Below, in pieces: positions 1 through 11,695 of a stretch of 64,000 nucleotides of DNA. Every line of letters starts with the position of its first letter. Positions within the stretch are counted from its first letter, which is position 1. The notes under the pieces are model-generated. The model saw only the letters and a program-made list of their open reading frames with translations, was not told the DNA's origin and did not search any database. The DNA comes from Ctena decussata (Eukaryota; Mollusca; Bivalvia; Lucinida; Lucinidae), in the NCBI GenBank assembly GCA_963989385.1, contig OZ022503.1:93816638-93880637 (forward strand), in the 5' to 3' direction. The translations under genes and the position numbers were made by a program.

Positions 1-120
1 AGACTATTTGCTAAGCGCTGAAAGGGTAAGTAAGGGTCTAAGCTACCTCCATGCGCAAGGCTGATCTGAGTCTGCGCTGGACACACAGCCACTTTGTTGG
101 TTTTCTCGTGTCGCGGCTCA
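1..120. mobile_element. F1 foldback element, right part, cut by window edge
   Basis: The stretch matches the right half of the F1 family described at 556-793 and ends in the terminal motif GTGTCGCGGCTCA. The left half lies outside the window, so no target duplication can be judged. Confidence 0.8.
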
Positions 121-177
121 ATTTGTATAACTACTGTACAATAAAACGTCTTATAATTAACAGTGATTTTGTTTTTA

Positions 178-198
178 AGAGAGAGAGAGAGAGAGAGC
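178..198. repeat. (GA)n microsatellite
   Basis: About ten GA dinucleotides in a row. Confidence 0.9.
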
Positions 199-555
199 GA
201 TTGGATTAATGCAGTCAAATCCTACATCCCGCCCTCAGATCCAAAAGGGAAAGAAGCATTCACACAAAGTAAAGAAAGTACACGAAAGACTCTCACTGTA
301 AACCCAGTGAACAGCTTTATTCCAAAAAAAAGATGGTAATTCTGGTGGTAACTCTAGCTGTCAGTATCCTAAGCTTCGAAAAGCTTTTTCACATTGCTAT
401 CACCGACACTATGAGTTCTTTTCTAAATTCAAGGTCGGATTAAAAACTCTTTTGCAACAGGACCTATCAGAACAAGAATTTCATGGTGACTTAGTCTATA
501 AATTCAAACAAATTGAAACTAGGACTGATTGTTTTTGATCATGTAAAAAAACATA

Positions 556-793
556 TGAGCCGCGACACGAGAAAACCAACAATGTGGTTGTGCGCCCAGC
601 GCAGACTCAGATCAGCCTGGGCATCCGCCCAGTCTGATCAGAGACTTCGCTGTCCGCATGAAGGAAGCTTAGACCCTTAGCTACCCTTTAAGCGCTAAGC
701 GAAGAGTCTGATCAGACTGGGCGGATGCCCAGGCTGATCTGAGTCTGCGCTGGGCGCACAACCACATTGTTGGTTTTCACGTGTCGCGGCTCA
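556..793. mobile_element. F1 foldback (MITE-like) element, complete copy
   Basis: This is a good reference copy of the commonest repeat in the window. It begins TGAGCCGCGACACGA and ends with the inverted form TCGTGTCGCGGCTCA (one change here). The two halves are inverted copies over almost their whole length. Each half also contains its own palindrome (CAGATCAGCCTGGGC against GCCCAGTCTGATCAG), and the centre has a third, smaller one around AGCTTAGACCCTTAGCT. It has no coding capacity. The flanks read ..CATA and TATC.., allowing a TA duplication, but other copies do not agree on a single duplication length. It is presumably moved by an unknown transposase in trans. Copies fall into two groups: one with GTGGTTGTGCGCCC next to the terminus (as here) and one with GTGGCATGTGCGCCC. 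Confidence 0.85.
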
Positions 794-800
794 TATCACA

Positions 801-1185
801 CGTTACAAACGTACTGCATATAACATAAATGTAATTTTTAGATGTCAACACAATCATGGTTAATGATTTTGCTTCACTTTGTAATTGCACTCTGGTTGGT
901 CGGCCATCAGGCTCAATGATCAACCCGACATAAAGGTTTTTTGTTTATTTGGTCGGGGCCATGTCTGTTGCTTGATTATTCGGGGTTCAACTGATGGTTT
1001 TCTTTTGCTCCGGTATTTCAGTGCTGCTGTTTAGAGACCCCAGGGATCGCCAGGTGTCGCAATACGTGGTTTCTTTCGCGTCATCATCTTATTTTCATCA
1101 TAGGTCTGATGCGCGATTTGTGTTTCCTGAGATTATTCATTGATGGGTTATTAAACCTTTATGCGGATCAAACAGCTACCTTAAT
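801..1185. other. no gene recognised
   Basis: Unique-looking mixed-composition DNA. I saw no coding similarity, inverted repeat or microsatellite. Confidence 0.5.
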
Positions 1186-1189
1186 GTTT

Positions 1190-1256
1190 GGATCCACCGC
1201 AAAAACACGGCGAGGGTTTGGAACCAGTAAAGCTAATTTAAGCACCCCCATTCCCT

Positions 1257-1296
<40 letters not shown>

Positions 1297-1345
1297 ATAT
1301 TTTACTGACCGTTCCAAGGCGGTACTTCTGTTGCGGTTCTTCAAT
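1190..1345 (-). repeat. dispersed repeat R4 containing a (CA)n tract
   Basis: Its reverse complement matches 13296-13410: both share CCGCAACA.AAGTACCGCCTTGG, ACGGTCAGTAA and a later TTTTACTGG segment. A (CA)n tract at 1259-1292 sits where the other copy has a G run, so the simple repeat belongs to the element and has changed. Short open frames across it are simple-sequence artefacts. Confidence 0.65.
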
Positions 1346-1480
1346 GTAACATGCTGTTGTGTCCGCTTGTCTATGGTTTCTAGTAGTCCTGAATAACTGC
1401 CCATTCTGCTTTTTGTTTTGTGTTGTTATTTAGAATTACAGAAAATTGGGAAAAATAGCTGTTGCTGCTGTTTTAATCAA

Positions 1481-1857
1481 CACTGTAAAAATGTATTTAG
1501 AATCAATGCAAAAATGCAGTCCGATTTCTATGTGTTTAAATCGTAACATATTCAATTTGCAACATGTTTAGATTTTAGTTTAGAAAATAAACATGTACAA
1601 AACTGGTTATATTTACCTTTTATTTTGAAAATTTCCTCTGTCAACATTTTCGTCTCTTTTTATTTCGTTCTTCAACGGGGAAAAGAGAGAATGGAATCAT
1701 CCGAAACGCGTAACATAAAAGAACGTGTTTAGCAGGATTTGTCCGGGAAAATAAAAGAAAAGGCGTACATGTTTAGCTATATGACATATTCCTAAACATG
1801 TTTACACCTAAAAATGTAACCACTTGTGTTTTATAGCTAAGCGCGATTTTTACAGTG
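1481..1857. mobile_element. short TIR element with CACTGTAAAAAT ends
   Basis: The 377-bp segment starts CACTGTAAAAAT and ends with the exact inverted 12-mer ATTTTTACAGTG. The interior is AT-rich, non-coding and holds several AAACATGT motifs. Flanks do not show a clear duplication, so this is a candidate MITE and chance pairing of the ends is not excluded. Confidence 0.45.
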
Positions 1858-2292
1858 AAGGTAGCTGAGTGAACACCTTTTTAAGAATAAGCTGGTGATT
1901 CGATTTACCGTGCCTGTCTTTCGTGAACGTTTGTCATTTTTTTTGCGTGGGCTTCTTTCTCTTTTGGTTTGAGAGCCATATGTGGGATTTAATTTTATTA
2001 ATTCCTGATCATTGCCTATCGTTTTACTTTATACGTGTCGTATTGTTTTAAGTTAAGTTTCTGATTTTAATCCCTTTTGTATTTATTCTAACATTGTGGT
2101 CACCTGAGTGTATAGCTGTTCCTTTCTTTGTTTCCTGGATGTTTTCTGTTTCTTTTTTTTCATCGGCAAGATAGTCAACATTGATGTCTACATATAACGT
2201 TTACTTGAAAGAGTTACGTCATACATCAAACTTACGACACTAAACAATGGTGGCTAGTTTGTGCCATTTCGTCTTTTCGTTTTGTTTTTTTT

Positions 2293-2503
2293 GCCGCAAA
2301 CCATCAAAGAAGCATGTGCGCGCAGTGAAGACTCAGATCAGCCTGGACAGAGTCTTTGCAGTACGCTTAAAGGGTAGCTCGGAGTCTAAATTAGCTCCAT
2401 GTGGGCAGTGAAGACTCTGATCAGACTGGTCGGATGCCCAGACTGATTCGAATGTTCGCTGGGGGCACCTGCCACTTTGTTGGTCTTTTCGTGTCGCAGC
2501 TCA
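2293..2503. mobile_element. F1 element, degraded left end
   Basis: Right end TCGTGTCGCAGCTCA is clear. The left terminal repeat is eroded to a GCCGCAAACCA-like remnant and part of the left hairpin is deleted. It belongs to the CATGTGCGC subgroup. Confidence 0.75.
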
Positions 2504-2683
2504 TTTTACGAAGACAGCCGGTAAGCGACCACATCAAACAATTGCATTGGCAAACGACAATGATTACTCCGCCTTTGAACTGTCAGCAAACAAAATTCTG
2601 TCGGAACCTGGCTTTATTTTGAGACACAGTTTACTATTTAGTGTAGAGTACTTGTCATCTTAAAAGTTTAATACTTAAATAGG

Positions 2684-2730
2684 TCCGAAAGAAAGAGTTT
2701 TACTAGTCAAGTAAACCTCTTTCTTTCGGA
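2684..2730. repeat. 14-bp perfect hairpin
   Basis: TCCGAAAGAAAGAG and its exact inverse CTCTTTCTTTCGGA lie 19 bases apart, with further partial pairing (TTTTA/TAAAC) inside. Confidence 0.7.
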
Positions 2731-3680
2731 ACTATATAAATATCAAACATGCAATGTTATACAAAAGTAGAGGACACAATATTGATGTAAAGCATCAAAT
2801 TGCAAAATTGGTGTTTAACCAGATCATGACTGACAACCTTAGTTCCCTCTGCCATTGCTTAACGGTGGGGTAATAATGAAAACGGGTAATAATGAAAGCG
2901 TCATTAGGGAGTACCATAATCGAAGCTCGAAATCTTTCTCTGGCACCAAGAGGTACAGTTGTACAATGTGAAACAAATGAAATGGTGACACACAAGTAAC
3001 AGGCTGAAAAAAACATTCAACCCCTTTCCCCTAACGAGTCGAGCAATGCTGGCAGAGAGAAAAAACCTTTGCACAGCAGTTCCTTAATTCATTTAGTGTA
3101 TTTTTTTCATTTTAGATAAAAAATGATGTAATTATATTTTTATATAGTTTGTTGTTGATGTCTGTTTCAATTAATACAGCAGCTCTGTTTAAGCTGTGGT
3201 ATCTGTTATTGAATGTATAATGTTCCGTTTTGACGAGTGTGCTCTTTTGGATCTTGTTACTTTCCTCGCTATCTTCACGTATATTTCATATTAGAATTAT
3301 CCCGAGTCCACTGCAGTGTTTACATTTTCACCTTTCAAAGTGTATTATTTTGAACCCAAAGCAGGCGCAAATACATTAGAAGGTTGTTTATTTGGCTTTT
3401 GGCGACGGTTGTACCTTTCCGTTTTGTTCCTGACATGTTACTCCCATTTGCTTCTTTAAGTGCGTCATATTACAGTATGTGAATTGTTCGTTGAGGTTTT
3501 GTACCTTCCCGGATATCGTCATTGCTATTTTGATATTGTCTGACCTAGCTTTATTTTGCTTTCCGCGGTATTATTATTACCATTATTATAAACGTTACAA
3601 ATGAGCATTTCAGTAATTTGTCATGTATGTCCATTGTGTACCTTCCAAGATACTTATTATTGAAGCTAGAGCTTTGACAT
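2731..3680. other. no gene recognised
   Basis: AT-rich DNA without recognisable coding similarity. The small open frames here lack motifs or splice context. Confidence 0.45.
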
Positions 3681-3681
3681 T

Positions 3682-3870
3682 CATTTGCAATGGAAATCGA
3701 ATTCTCTGACATTTAACTTAATCAAAGATTCAAACAAGTGCAAAGCTAGTTATTAATTCAGTGGTGTCAAATTCCCGTAGTTGTGTATTATTACATGTTC
3801 ACCAGAGTTCAACAACATCTGTCTTTGTACGCGAAACCTATTTACATGGTATGCCTTTCGTTGGAAATTA
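3682..3870. repeat. diverged dispersed repeat R6
   Basis: It resembles 21977-22135 in the same orientation. Both have TTTGCAATGGAAATC followed by a TAATCAA.GATT.AAAC segment, a TTAATTC segment and a CATGTT segment in the same order. No element type could be assigned. Confidence 0.4.
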
Positions 3871-4070
3871 AAACAGACAACGGCAAAGCAGTATAGACCG
3901 CTCATCTGATAGGGATCTACACTGTTTATATGAAATAAAACAATCCTGTCCTGAGAGTGTCAAGTCTTTTTTTAAACTCATCTGAGATTTGAAGGTATTA
4001 TTCAGTTGTTAAATGTTCCGAGAATGGAAGCATTTACAGTTACGGTGAAATGTTACAATGTGCAAAAGGC

Positions 4071-4356
4071 GAGATCCGGCCCCGAGATTATAAAACTTTT
4101 TTTCGTGCTCAGCTTAGCTGAGCATGAAATTTCTCCGCTGATAAAAATGAAAATGCCAACATTCATTTTCTCTGCTGATAAATATGAAATGCCAACTAAT
4201 GTTGGCATTTTCATATTCATAAGCAGAGAAAATTTCATACTCAGCTAAACTGAGCAAGAAAACATCTGTACTTATCAGTAATTTGCTATTTATTAGTAGG
4301 TAAAATTTCATGCTCATCTGAGCATGGAAAAAGATTATAACCGCGGGGCCAGATCG
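4071..4356. mobile_element. F2 foldback element
   Basis: The left arm (GATCCGGCCCCGAG then TTATAAAA.TTTTTT and CTCAGCTTAGCTGAGCATG) is the inverse of the right arm (CTGAGCATGGAAAAAG, ATTATAACC, GGGGCCAGATC). The interior adds nested palindromes around CCAACTAATGTTGG. It is non-coding. A second copy lies at 46243-47145, interrupted by a LINE fragment. The overlapping short frames on both strands are by-products of the palindrome. Confidence 0.75.
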
Positions 4357-4359
4357 GGT

Positions 4360-5066
4360 TAAGCATCTGTTTGTCTGAGCAAGCAGAGTCAGCATCAGCC
4401 TGAGATACACCATGTGAAAATTTGATACCAGCGGAATAATTTTGAGCTTTAACATATTTTATTGCTCATGAAGTCAACTACGAGCAAACGGATCGGGCTA
4501 AAGGTTCTAACAATATGTTACTGCCCTTCCCACCATCGGAATAATGTTCTATGTCGTGTCTTTGGAGCGGAAGCAGACATTTTGTTTTTGTTTTGAGTTT
4601 TTAAAATAATATAATGAAAGCATAGTGCAATATATCAATTTGTTCTGGATGGCGAAGCTAATTGATTTGATATACATAGTACAATTTAACATTGTGCCTA
4701 CGGTTATCTGCATACATTGTACATTATACTCTTAATCAAGACATCGACACATTTATGTGTGCCCGAGGCGTTTAACCATATGCATTGCAAATGCAAAGAC
4801 CTTTTGCTAAGCTTCCGGCCTGACTATCAAAGCAACATCAATACCCGCTGCTGACTTGGTGGCCGTTGTAACATTTAAAACTGCTCCCATTGTGTTGAGA
4901 AAGGTATTCCACAAAATACATCCCCACATTTTCTTTGCAACATCAGCCAATATTTTAAACGAAAGTTCTTTTTGAAGTCTGCCGAACTTAGCCACATTTG
5001 TGTCTACCCTGTATCTCTGGCGCTGACATTATAAATATAAGAGGACAACAGAATATCAAAAGCAAA
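4360..5066. other. no gene recognised
   Basis: Mixed sequence between foldback elements. A 62-codon minus-strand frame has no recognised motif and is probably chance. Confidence 0.4.
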
Positions 5067-5302
5067 TGAAACGCGACACGACAAAACCAACTAAGTGGTT
5101 GTGCGCCAAGCGCAGACGCAGATAAGCTTGGGCATTCGCCCAGTCCGATCAGTTTTCGCTGTCCGCATGGAGGTAGCTTAGACCCTTAGCTACCCTTTAA
5201 GTGCTAAGCAAAGAGTCTGATCAAACTGGGCGGATACCCACGATGATCTGAGTCTTCGCTGGGCGCTCAACCTCTTTGTTGGTTTTCTCGTGTCGTGGTT
5301 CA
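5067..5302. mobile_element. F1 element, full length
   Basis: Ends read TGAAACGCGACACGAC and GTGTCGTGGTTCA, both mutated from the family terminus in matching positions. Flanks AAA and AAT are compatible with a short A-rich duplication. GTGGTTGTGCG subgroup. Confidence 0.8.
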
Positions 5303-5395
5303 AATGAGTATCTCTGCAGCCACAACATAGCCGTCGGCGTAATTTTTCTACATTTATCGGTTTAAAAAGCCAGCGTGAGACATTTCAAGTTTTTA

Positions 5396-5425
5396 ATTTT
5401 TTTTTTATTTATTTATTTATTTTTA
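5396..5425. repeat. (TTTA)n microsatellite
   Basis: A run of TTTA units following a T tract. A second, similar run is at 5660-5685. Confidence 0.85.
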
Positions 5426-5659
5426 ATGAAGCTTTAACCAGTATTTCCAAACGTACATTAGTTCAAAACAGTTTCTGCAAATTCTGTACTGTACACTAAT
5501 TTAAGACTATATAGAGAAAATAACCATATACGGAAATTATTAAAACAAAGACTTCGAATTCTTATGGCTAAAATATGTTGGCTTCAGCTGTGACAGTTCA
5601 TATTAATTAACAATACAATGTTTGAAAGTTCCCACAGTTAAAAAATACAAAATGCGCAG

Positions 5660-5685
5660 TTTTATTTATTTATTTATTTATTTTT
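5660..5685. repeat. (TTTA)n microsatellite
   Basis: About six TTTA units. Confidence 0.85.
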
Positions 5686-6083
5686 GTCATAATTGAATGG
5701 GTAGAGGCAGGTAATGAAGCGTCACAGGCTTGAATGCAAAAGGCAATGATAATATTCCAAAATCCGTCTTCTATTATGGTTTACAGTCTCTCATATCATG
5801 CTCCTTTCGACGATTCTTACTGACAAGTTGCTACACCTACCATTACTAGCTCAGTCAACGATGACGTGGCAAGTCTTTTACACGGATGACACTGACGTGA
5901 GAAAGTGTTGATGGCGTCTGGTTGTCAGTACCATTTTGGTACCAGCATGACGCTTTCTTTTTGTTCCCTATAAGCCGAACACGCCGTCGGAGGCTCTCAG
6001 TTGTTGTAATGTACCCGTAACTTCTCTCGCGACAGTTTCAAGTGAAGCAATTTCTGCATTTGGGTTCGAAAAAGACCCAATTA

Positions 6084-6149
6084 GACCTAAAACTTTCAGA
6101 GGTCCATTTGATATTGGACCTAAAACTTTCAGAGGTCAATTTGATATTT
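6084..6149. repeat. 33-bp tandem duplication
   Basis: Two adjacent copies beginning GACCTAAAACTTTCAGAGGT, at 6084-6116 and 6117-6149, differing at about two positions. Confidence 0.85.
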
Positions 6150-6299
6150 TACGAGTAAAATCCCCTTAGAACATTTGCATAACGCATAATGGATTTGCCT
6201 GATTGTGAACTGGACTAAGACCGAGAGGAACACATGTTAAGCCCTGAGCGATTCCGCTATGCAAAATCACGTGTATTCAAGTATACAAAATTTTCGTGC

Positions 6300-6625
6300 T
6301 TTGAATTGTTGGTGTATTTTGCTGCATTAGGCTTAGGGATATTCAAAAATACAATAATTGAAGAAATTCAGTCTTTGTAGTATGGAAAACTTATATTAAT
6401 TACGAATTAGGACACGATTCTTTTACTTTTTGTTCGCATCTTGAGAGAGAACGCAGATTCCTGACAAAGTTTTCATGAAATAGAATAAATAAACAAAATA
6501 AAACAGATATTAATAAAAAAATCAGATTAAACAACTGACAAAAAATAGCACATAGGAAGTAAACATAAATACATTAGTACATCGCACCAGTATATCATTT
6601 TTAGTAACCAGTATAAAAATAGAAC
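6300..6625 (+). repeat. left copy of ~300-bp direct repeat bracketing a LINE
   Basis: This aligns in the same orientation with 8732-9035. Shared landmarks in order are TTGGTGT, ATATTCAAAA.TACAATAATTG, GAA.TTCAGTCTTTG, TAGGACAC, AGATATTAATAAA, AACTGACAAAAA, AAGTAAACA and CACCAGTATA.CAT. The copies have many substitutions and indels. They enclose the LINE remnant at 7335-8716. Confidence 0.7.
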
Positions 6626-6640
6626 ACCTTCCCGGGATGA

Positions 6641-6688
6641 TGAGCCCCATCTGCCCACTACCTGTTGCGTGTGGGCAGATGGGGCTCA
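6641..6688. repeat. 18-bp perfect hairpin
   Basis: TGAGCCCCATCTGCCCAC at 6641-6658 and its exact inverse at 6671-6688, with a 12-base loop. The stem is GC-rich against AT-rich surroundings. Confidence 0.8.
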
Positions 6689-6719
6689 GAGTTCATTGCT
6701 ATGTTTCTAATCAAAACCT

Positions 6720-7334
6720 ATTTAACATAACATGTGAACACAGCCTCATGGGTGGAAGTCTTCTAAGAAAAAGCCAACGGCCAGGATAGGACTTAAACCT
6801 GAGCCAAGTGTTAACAGTTAGACCTGAGCAAGTCCTGCTCAGCTTGGTAAAACAGCTAGATTAAGAGGGTCACTGATATGTGGGGATATGGCCCAATCAC
6901 TTTGACCTTTAGAGTCTGGTTGTTTATATTATAGGCAATGGGCAGGTGAACAGCGACTTGATGGAAGGAAACAAGATGCCCCCACCTCTATGAGCCTCCC
7001 AACCCTGTTGGTCAACAAGGGGTGATGTTAACACAACTTCACTGGGCGGAAGTCTTCCTAGAAGAAGTAAAGGGCCAGTGCGGAAGAACTCTTTGAGTCA
7101 ACGACTATGTGTTCGTGACCAAGATGAGCCATACAGTAAACATGGATTTTGGCTGTGGCAAACATATAGCCTGGAGAGGGTGGGCTCCGTCAGGCTGAAC
7201 ATGGCCCTTGATACATCATGATGGACAGATCCAGTGAAACCTCGATACCGGATCGGTCGCAGTCCGGGTAAACAATGACCGCGCCTACTGTTGGACACCG
7301 GGACGTAGGTGACGACAAGTATGCTACTGTGGAG
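6720..7334. other. unassigned sequence upstream of LINE with a diverged direct repeat
   Basis: A ~45-bp segment (CACAGCCTCATGGGTGGAAG..) at 6733-6782 recurs in diverged form at 7031-7078 (CACAACTTCACTGGGCGGAAG..). The stretch is less AT-rich than its surroundings and may be part of a LINE 5' region. It does not match the upstream part of the other LINE copy at 50250, so I leave it unassigned. Confidence 0.35.
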
Positions 7335-8716
7335 AATGGATTACCCGATGGACTCAGTCGCTGATTATTACACTCCCTAAAAAGGGCAACCTTCATGTTT
7401 GCCAGAACTACCGAACCATCAGCCTCATCAGTCATTCAAGCAAAGTCATGCTGAAAGTCATCTTGAACATGCTTAAACCACAAAGCCGAAGAGATAATCG
7501 CTGAAGAACAGGCTGGGTTCAGAGCTGGAAGGAGCACCACGGAACAGATCTTCAACCTTAGTGTCCTGTGTGAAAAGTATATCCAACATCAGCAAAATCT
7601 GTACCATGTTTTCATTGATTTCAAAAAAATCTTTTGACAGGGACTGGCATGCAGCCTTATAGGCCACCATGTGGAAGTACAATATCAGTGCAAATCTGGT
7701 TCGCACCACTGAGCAGCTCTACGACAAGGCACCAAGTGCAGTCTTGATGAATGGCAGCATGGGAGAATGGTTCAGAACAACAGTTGGAGTAAGGCAGGGA
7801 TGACTTCTGTCACACACCCTCTTCAACATTTCTCTTGAACGGATCATGTCTAATGTTTTGGAAGAACATGACGGAAAGGTTAGCATAGGCGGTAGAAATA
7901 TTACCAATCTGCGGTTTACCGATGATATATATGCTCTAGCTGAGGAGGAGCAGAAACTAGAAGCCCCAGTTGACAGTCTCGACAAAACTTGCACAAGGTA
8001 TAAGATGGAGATCAGTGCTGAGAAGACCCAACTGATGAAAAATAGCGCCAGTGGCATCCAGAGGGAGATCAAGGAAAAAGGCAGAAATTTGATTATGTAA
8101 CAAGCTTCAAATACCTTGGAGCAATTGTCTCAGATGATAGCTCTAAAAGAAAGGTTCTCTCAAGGATCGCACAAGCCACTTCAGCTCTTAAAGAGCTGAA
8201 GCCAATTTGGAGAGATAACAGCATATCCTTTGGAAAAAAGGCGAAACATATGCGCTCCCTAGTCATTTCCATATTTCTGTATGCCTGTGAATGGAGGACC
8301 TTGACAGCAGAGTTAAAGATAAAAAACGCAGGCCTTTGAGATGAGATGCTACCGAGGGTTACTGAACATTTCGAACAAGGACCGTATATCCAATGAGGTT
8401 CGCAGAAACTTCCCAGAAGCCATTGGAGAGTATAATGAATTCCTTACCATGGTCAAGAAATCGAAACTAAGGTGGTTTGGCCATGTCTCAAGGTCTTCTG
8501 TTTAGCAAAGACTATTCTACAGGGCACAGTGAAAAAGAAGAAGAGGTAGACAGAAGAAGAGGTGGGAAGACTATATTAAAGAGTGGACAGGAATGGACAT
8601 TGCCAGCTCAACTAGGACAGCTGAAAACAGGAAAAGGTGGAAAAGGATCGTTTCGAAGACATCTGTGGTGCGCCAACGACTTTGTAAGGTTATGGGATAG
8701 AACAGAATATAGAATA
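7335..8716 (+). pseudogene. decayed LINE reverse transcriptase (RTE-like, tentative)
   Basis: A non-LTR retrotransposon ORF2 remnant spread over three frames by indels and stops. Readable pieces in order are a pre-RT block (PKKGNL..NYRTISLISHSSKVML), QAGFRAGRSTTEQIFNL, the first catalytic block HVFIDFKK.FD near 7608-7640, VGVRQGC near 7790, FTDDI near 7915-7930 (the catalytic FADD-type box, changed to FTDD), EISAEKTQLM, then YLGAIVSDD, a SLVISIFLYAC block and a KRWEDYIKEWTG block towards the 3' end. The strongest open piece is 7846-8100, covering the catalytic box. No endonuclease domain is visible. The enzyme would copy element RNA at a nicked target. Homologous copies in this window lie at 50250-51915 (+), 13755-14225 (-), 54525-54975 (-) and 30137-30335 (+). 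It is dead as a gene. Confidence 0.85.
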
Positions 8717-8731
8717 TAAAAATTTTTAAAG

Positions 8732-9035
8732 GTGAATTATTGGTGTGTATTGCTATTAGGTTTCGAGATATTCAAAATACAATTATTGAAGAATTTCAGT
8801 CTTTGCAATATTAATCACGAAATAGGACACTATTCGTTTAGTTTTTGATCCCATTTTGAAAGAGCACGCACTTTTCTGTTTTAATAATAAAAAAAAATTA
8901 CATAAAATAGATATTAATAAATATTCAGATGATGAAATGACTGACAAAAATAGTGCATATAGAAAGTAAACACAAATACTTGTTTATTACATCACACCAG
9001 TATACCATTAGTAATCAGCACACCTTCATATTCTG
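8732..9035 (+). repeat. right copy of ~300-bp direct repeat bracketing a LINE
   Basis: Partner of 6300-6625. Similarity starts just after the LINE 3' end and stops near CACACCTTC. Confidence 0.7.
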
Positions 9036-10591
9036 GTAATCGATAAAATTCCCGAATTCAAAGTATTATATTTTATTCCATGAAACAAAGAGACCTTTCC
9101 AAATATGAGGTAAACTCTTTAGAAAGGAATTACCCCTATGCAAAAACTGGTGGAATTAACTTACCTAACATTGACCTTATCTTGGCAAATACGATGTTAA
9201 AAATGTTATTGCTTTGTTTTATGTGCAGACCAACCCCACATATATAACGAGGTTTACTGTTTATGAAGATGAACACAATCAGTTAAACCAAGTATGCTTA
9301 TGTTTCTTTAATGTATCCATTGCTTTCAAAGAATATTATTTTCAGAACGTATTGATCTTCACTGCCACTGATGTTTCAGATGGCATGGCGGTCTTTTAAC
9401 GTCCCCTCGTGTGCCGGTCTTTAAATTATTTTCTGGTCCTTTGGGATCACTTAGGCATTCTGAATCACTTTAATTCAAAACCAGCAAACTGTCAGTTGCC
9501 TTCTGAAGAGCAGACATAGCACATACATGTAAATGAGTAAAGCAATTTAATCAAAGACCTTGAGATATAAAACAAAATATATAACCTTAAGCTCATGTGT
9601 CAACCTTCGCCAAAAGTCCTGCATTGATTCATTAGCTAATGCGCTGTTTCAGTAACGGTTGAAGCTAAATAGGCGCATTGCTTACACAAATTCCATTCTC
9701 ACCAACTTGGCGTTATTTGATAATAGAAATACAATTATACAGCATGTGATTTAATCAAGCATTCAAAGGGGGGACATAAAACCAATAAGCCAATTCAGTG
9801 CTGTCAATCTTTATTTGTTCCCGTGTTAAACAAGTACAAATGAATAGGCTATTTTCTGCCTATAAAATAAGTCATTTTGCAAATTTTCTGACTTATTACT
9901 GGTGATGAAATTAATTTCCTTTCTCCACTGGTATTGTCAAACTATTACATAACTGGGGACTGACTTTTAGAATTTTATCTTGTCGTTTTTTTTTTTGTTT
10001 TTTGTTTTTTTTTTGGTTCTTTTTCTTATAGTTGCTGTTGCTTTTGACAATTAATTAAATCCATGACAAAAATAAATAAAAAAAAAATAAGTAAAGGGAG
10101 TACAATGATGTAATGTATCAGCTATAAATCATGTCTAAATTTAGTTGGAAATATATCCCTACCTGTTTGGTATGTGCTCCCATCTTCTCGCTCGTCCGGA
10201 GGTTTTGGAAGGCAATGCCGTTTCCCCGTAGATCACTGTTTCTCGTCGAATTCGCTGAGTTTGGTTTGGGCGCAGCAAAGCTAGATTACCGTATTAATCC
10301 TAATAAACACGCTGCTCTAATAAACGTCCCCTTCAATAATGTTATATTATCTTTCAAAAAAGCCTTGTTTGCTTCTCTAGATTAGGTAGAACTTTGAAAT
10401 GGGGTCTACTCTTGAAGGAATGAATTGCTCTTAAAGGAGCAAATTCTTTCCTTTAAGAATTAAAACCCACCCCTATTGAGAAGGGAGGCAAAAATCAAGA
10501 GCATACCCTTTAATCAAACTTAGGCTGATTTATTACAATTTCGGCTCTAATTAACGCCCCTTCCCCTCCCCCACTTTCGTAAAATGCAACG
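9036..10591. other. no gene recognised; low-complexity tracts
   Basis: AT-rich DNA with T-rich tracts near 9986-10025 and A-rich tracts near 10060-10090. AATAAACG.CCCC-like motifs recur between 10300 and 10560. Open frames up to 84 codons (10131-10385) show no recognised domain. Confidence 0.45.
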
Positions 10592-10606
10592 CCCCCCCCC
10601 CCCCCC
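10592..10606. repeat. poly-C run
   Basis: About 15 C in a row. Its length is prone to sequencing error. Confidence 0.8.
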
Positions 10607-10812
10607 GGGACGATAAATATGATTTATATGGTATATACCTATTAACCGGCCAATTAACTTTGACTAATCAGCTGTCTCTAACGGCAAGGTACTCTTGGTC
10701 AATGACGTCATCCAACACTACATTGTGACGTAAGAAACCGTGACGTTACGACTTGGTGCGTCTTTCTCGGTTATTTGTCATAGAAAACAATGGAAAAGCT
10801 ATTTTTTCACTA

Positions 10813-10911
10813 TGGGCACAGCTGCCTTACAAAAAAAATCTATTAAAAATCGATAGATAATTACAATATCTAAGCACTGTCAAAAATCTTTTTGTAAGGC
10901 GACTGTGCCCA
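10813..10911. mobile_element. short foldback, 27-bp arms
   Basis: TGGGCACAGCTGCCTTACAA.. at 10813-10840 pairs with ..TTGTAAGGCGACTGTGCCCA at 10885-10911, with one inverted dinucleotide difference. The loop is AT-rich. It may be a mini-MITE or the core of a longer foldback. Confidence 0.6.
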
Positions 10912-11695
10912 TTGCCAAATTTGCGATCAAAGACGCGAAAACTCGCAAAAAACATCAAAATACGCCTACCCTACCCCATTATATCGGCCTATTACATAAA
11001 AGAAGGAGGTTAGAATAGGAAAACAAGTGCTGATTCTAACAGTAAAGATGCCAGACATACAAACTAGCACAATGCCGCTGTTCTTAAGCGAGTTTGATTT
11101 TTTGCCAATTTACAGGGCCGATAAAGCAGGTTCACGAACCTTGTCCTTTGGCAATGAAAACGTGGCATATTTTTTCATTCACACAAGCAAATGTTTCTAT
11201 CACAAACCTACTTTGTCACAGAAACTTTTTTCATGTGAACGAGGCTTTATTGCCTGCATGCGGCAGTAAATGTACATTGTCTATTTGCTAAGTTAGTGCT
11301 ATGTAAAAGGCAACACACTTCCTATGTCATTATTTTGTTGTGGGTTTTATTCTGAAGACAAATGTGAAGAAGTTTGAGTAATACATTGTCTGAAGTGACC
11401 AACTGATCACACCGTGACATACAAAAGATGCTCGCAGTTAGCATGAGCATTCGTTATGGACAATCTATATAGCAGTTTTGTGTTCTTGAGAATGACAATT
11501 GCAACATGATACATTGGCCTCTACATTTCGAAGGCAGAGACACAAGTTATACTAATAAACTTGTGCTCAGACCAATCTAGGCATGTGGGCAGGCAGGTTA
11601 CTTTCAGCCGACAGAGTCAATAAAGAGAACGACTGCTTGTATTTAGTTACATGAGCATTAGTTATATGAAACGTGTTACCTATTCTAACCATATA
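10912..11695. other. no gene recognised
   Basis: Two overlapping 65-80-codon frames near 11030-11290 have no recognised motifs. Otherwise unremarkable. Confidence 0.4.

Noticed and set aside
6300..9035. LTR retrotransposon
   Set aside because: The RT between the direct repeats is LINE-type and its 3' end lies before the right repeat, so the repeats are not LTRs of that enzyme.
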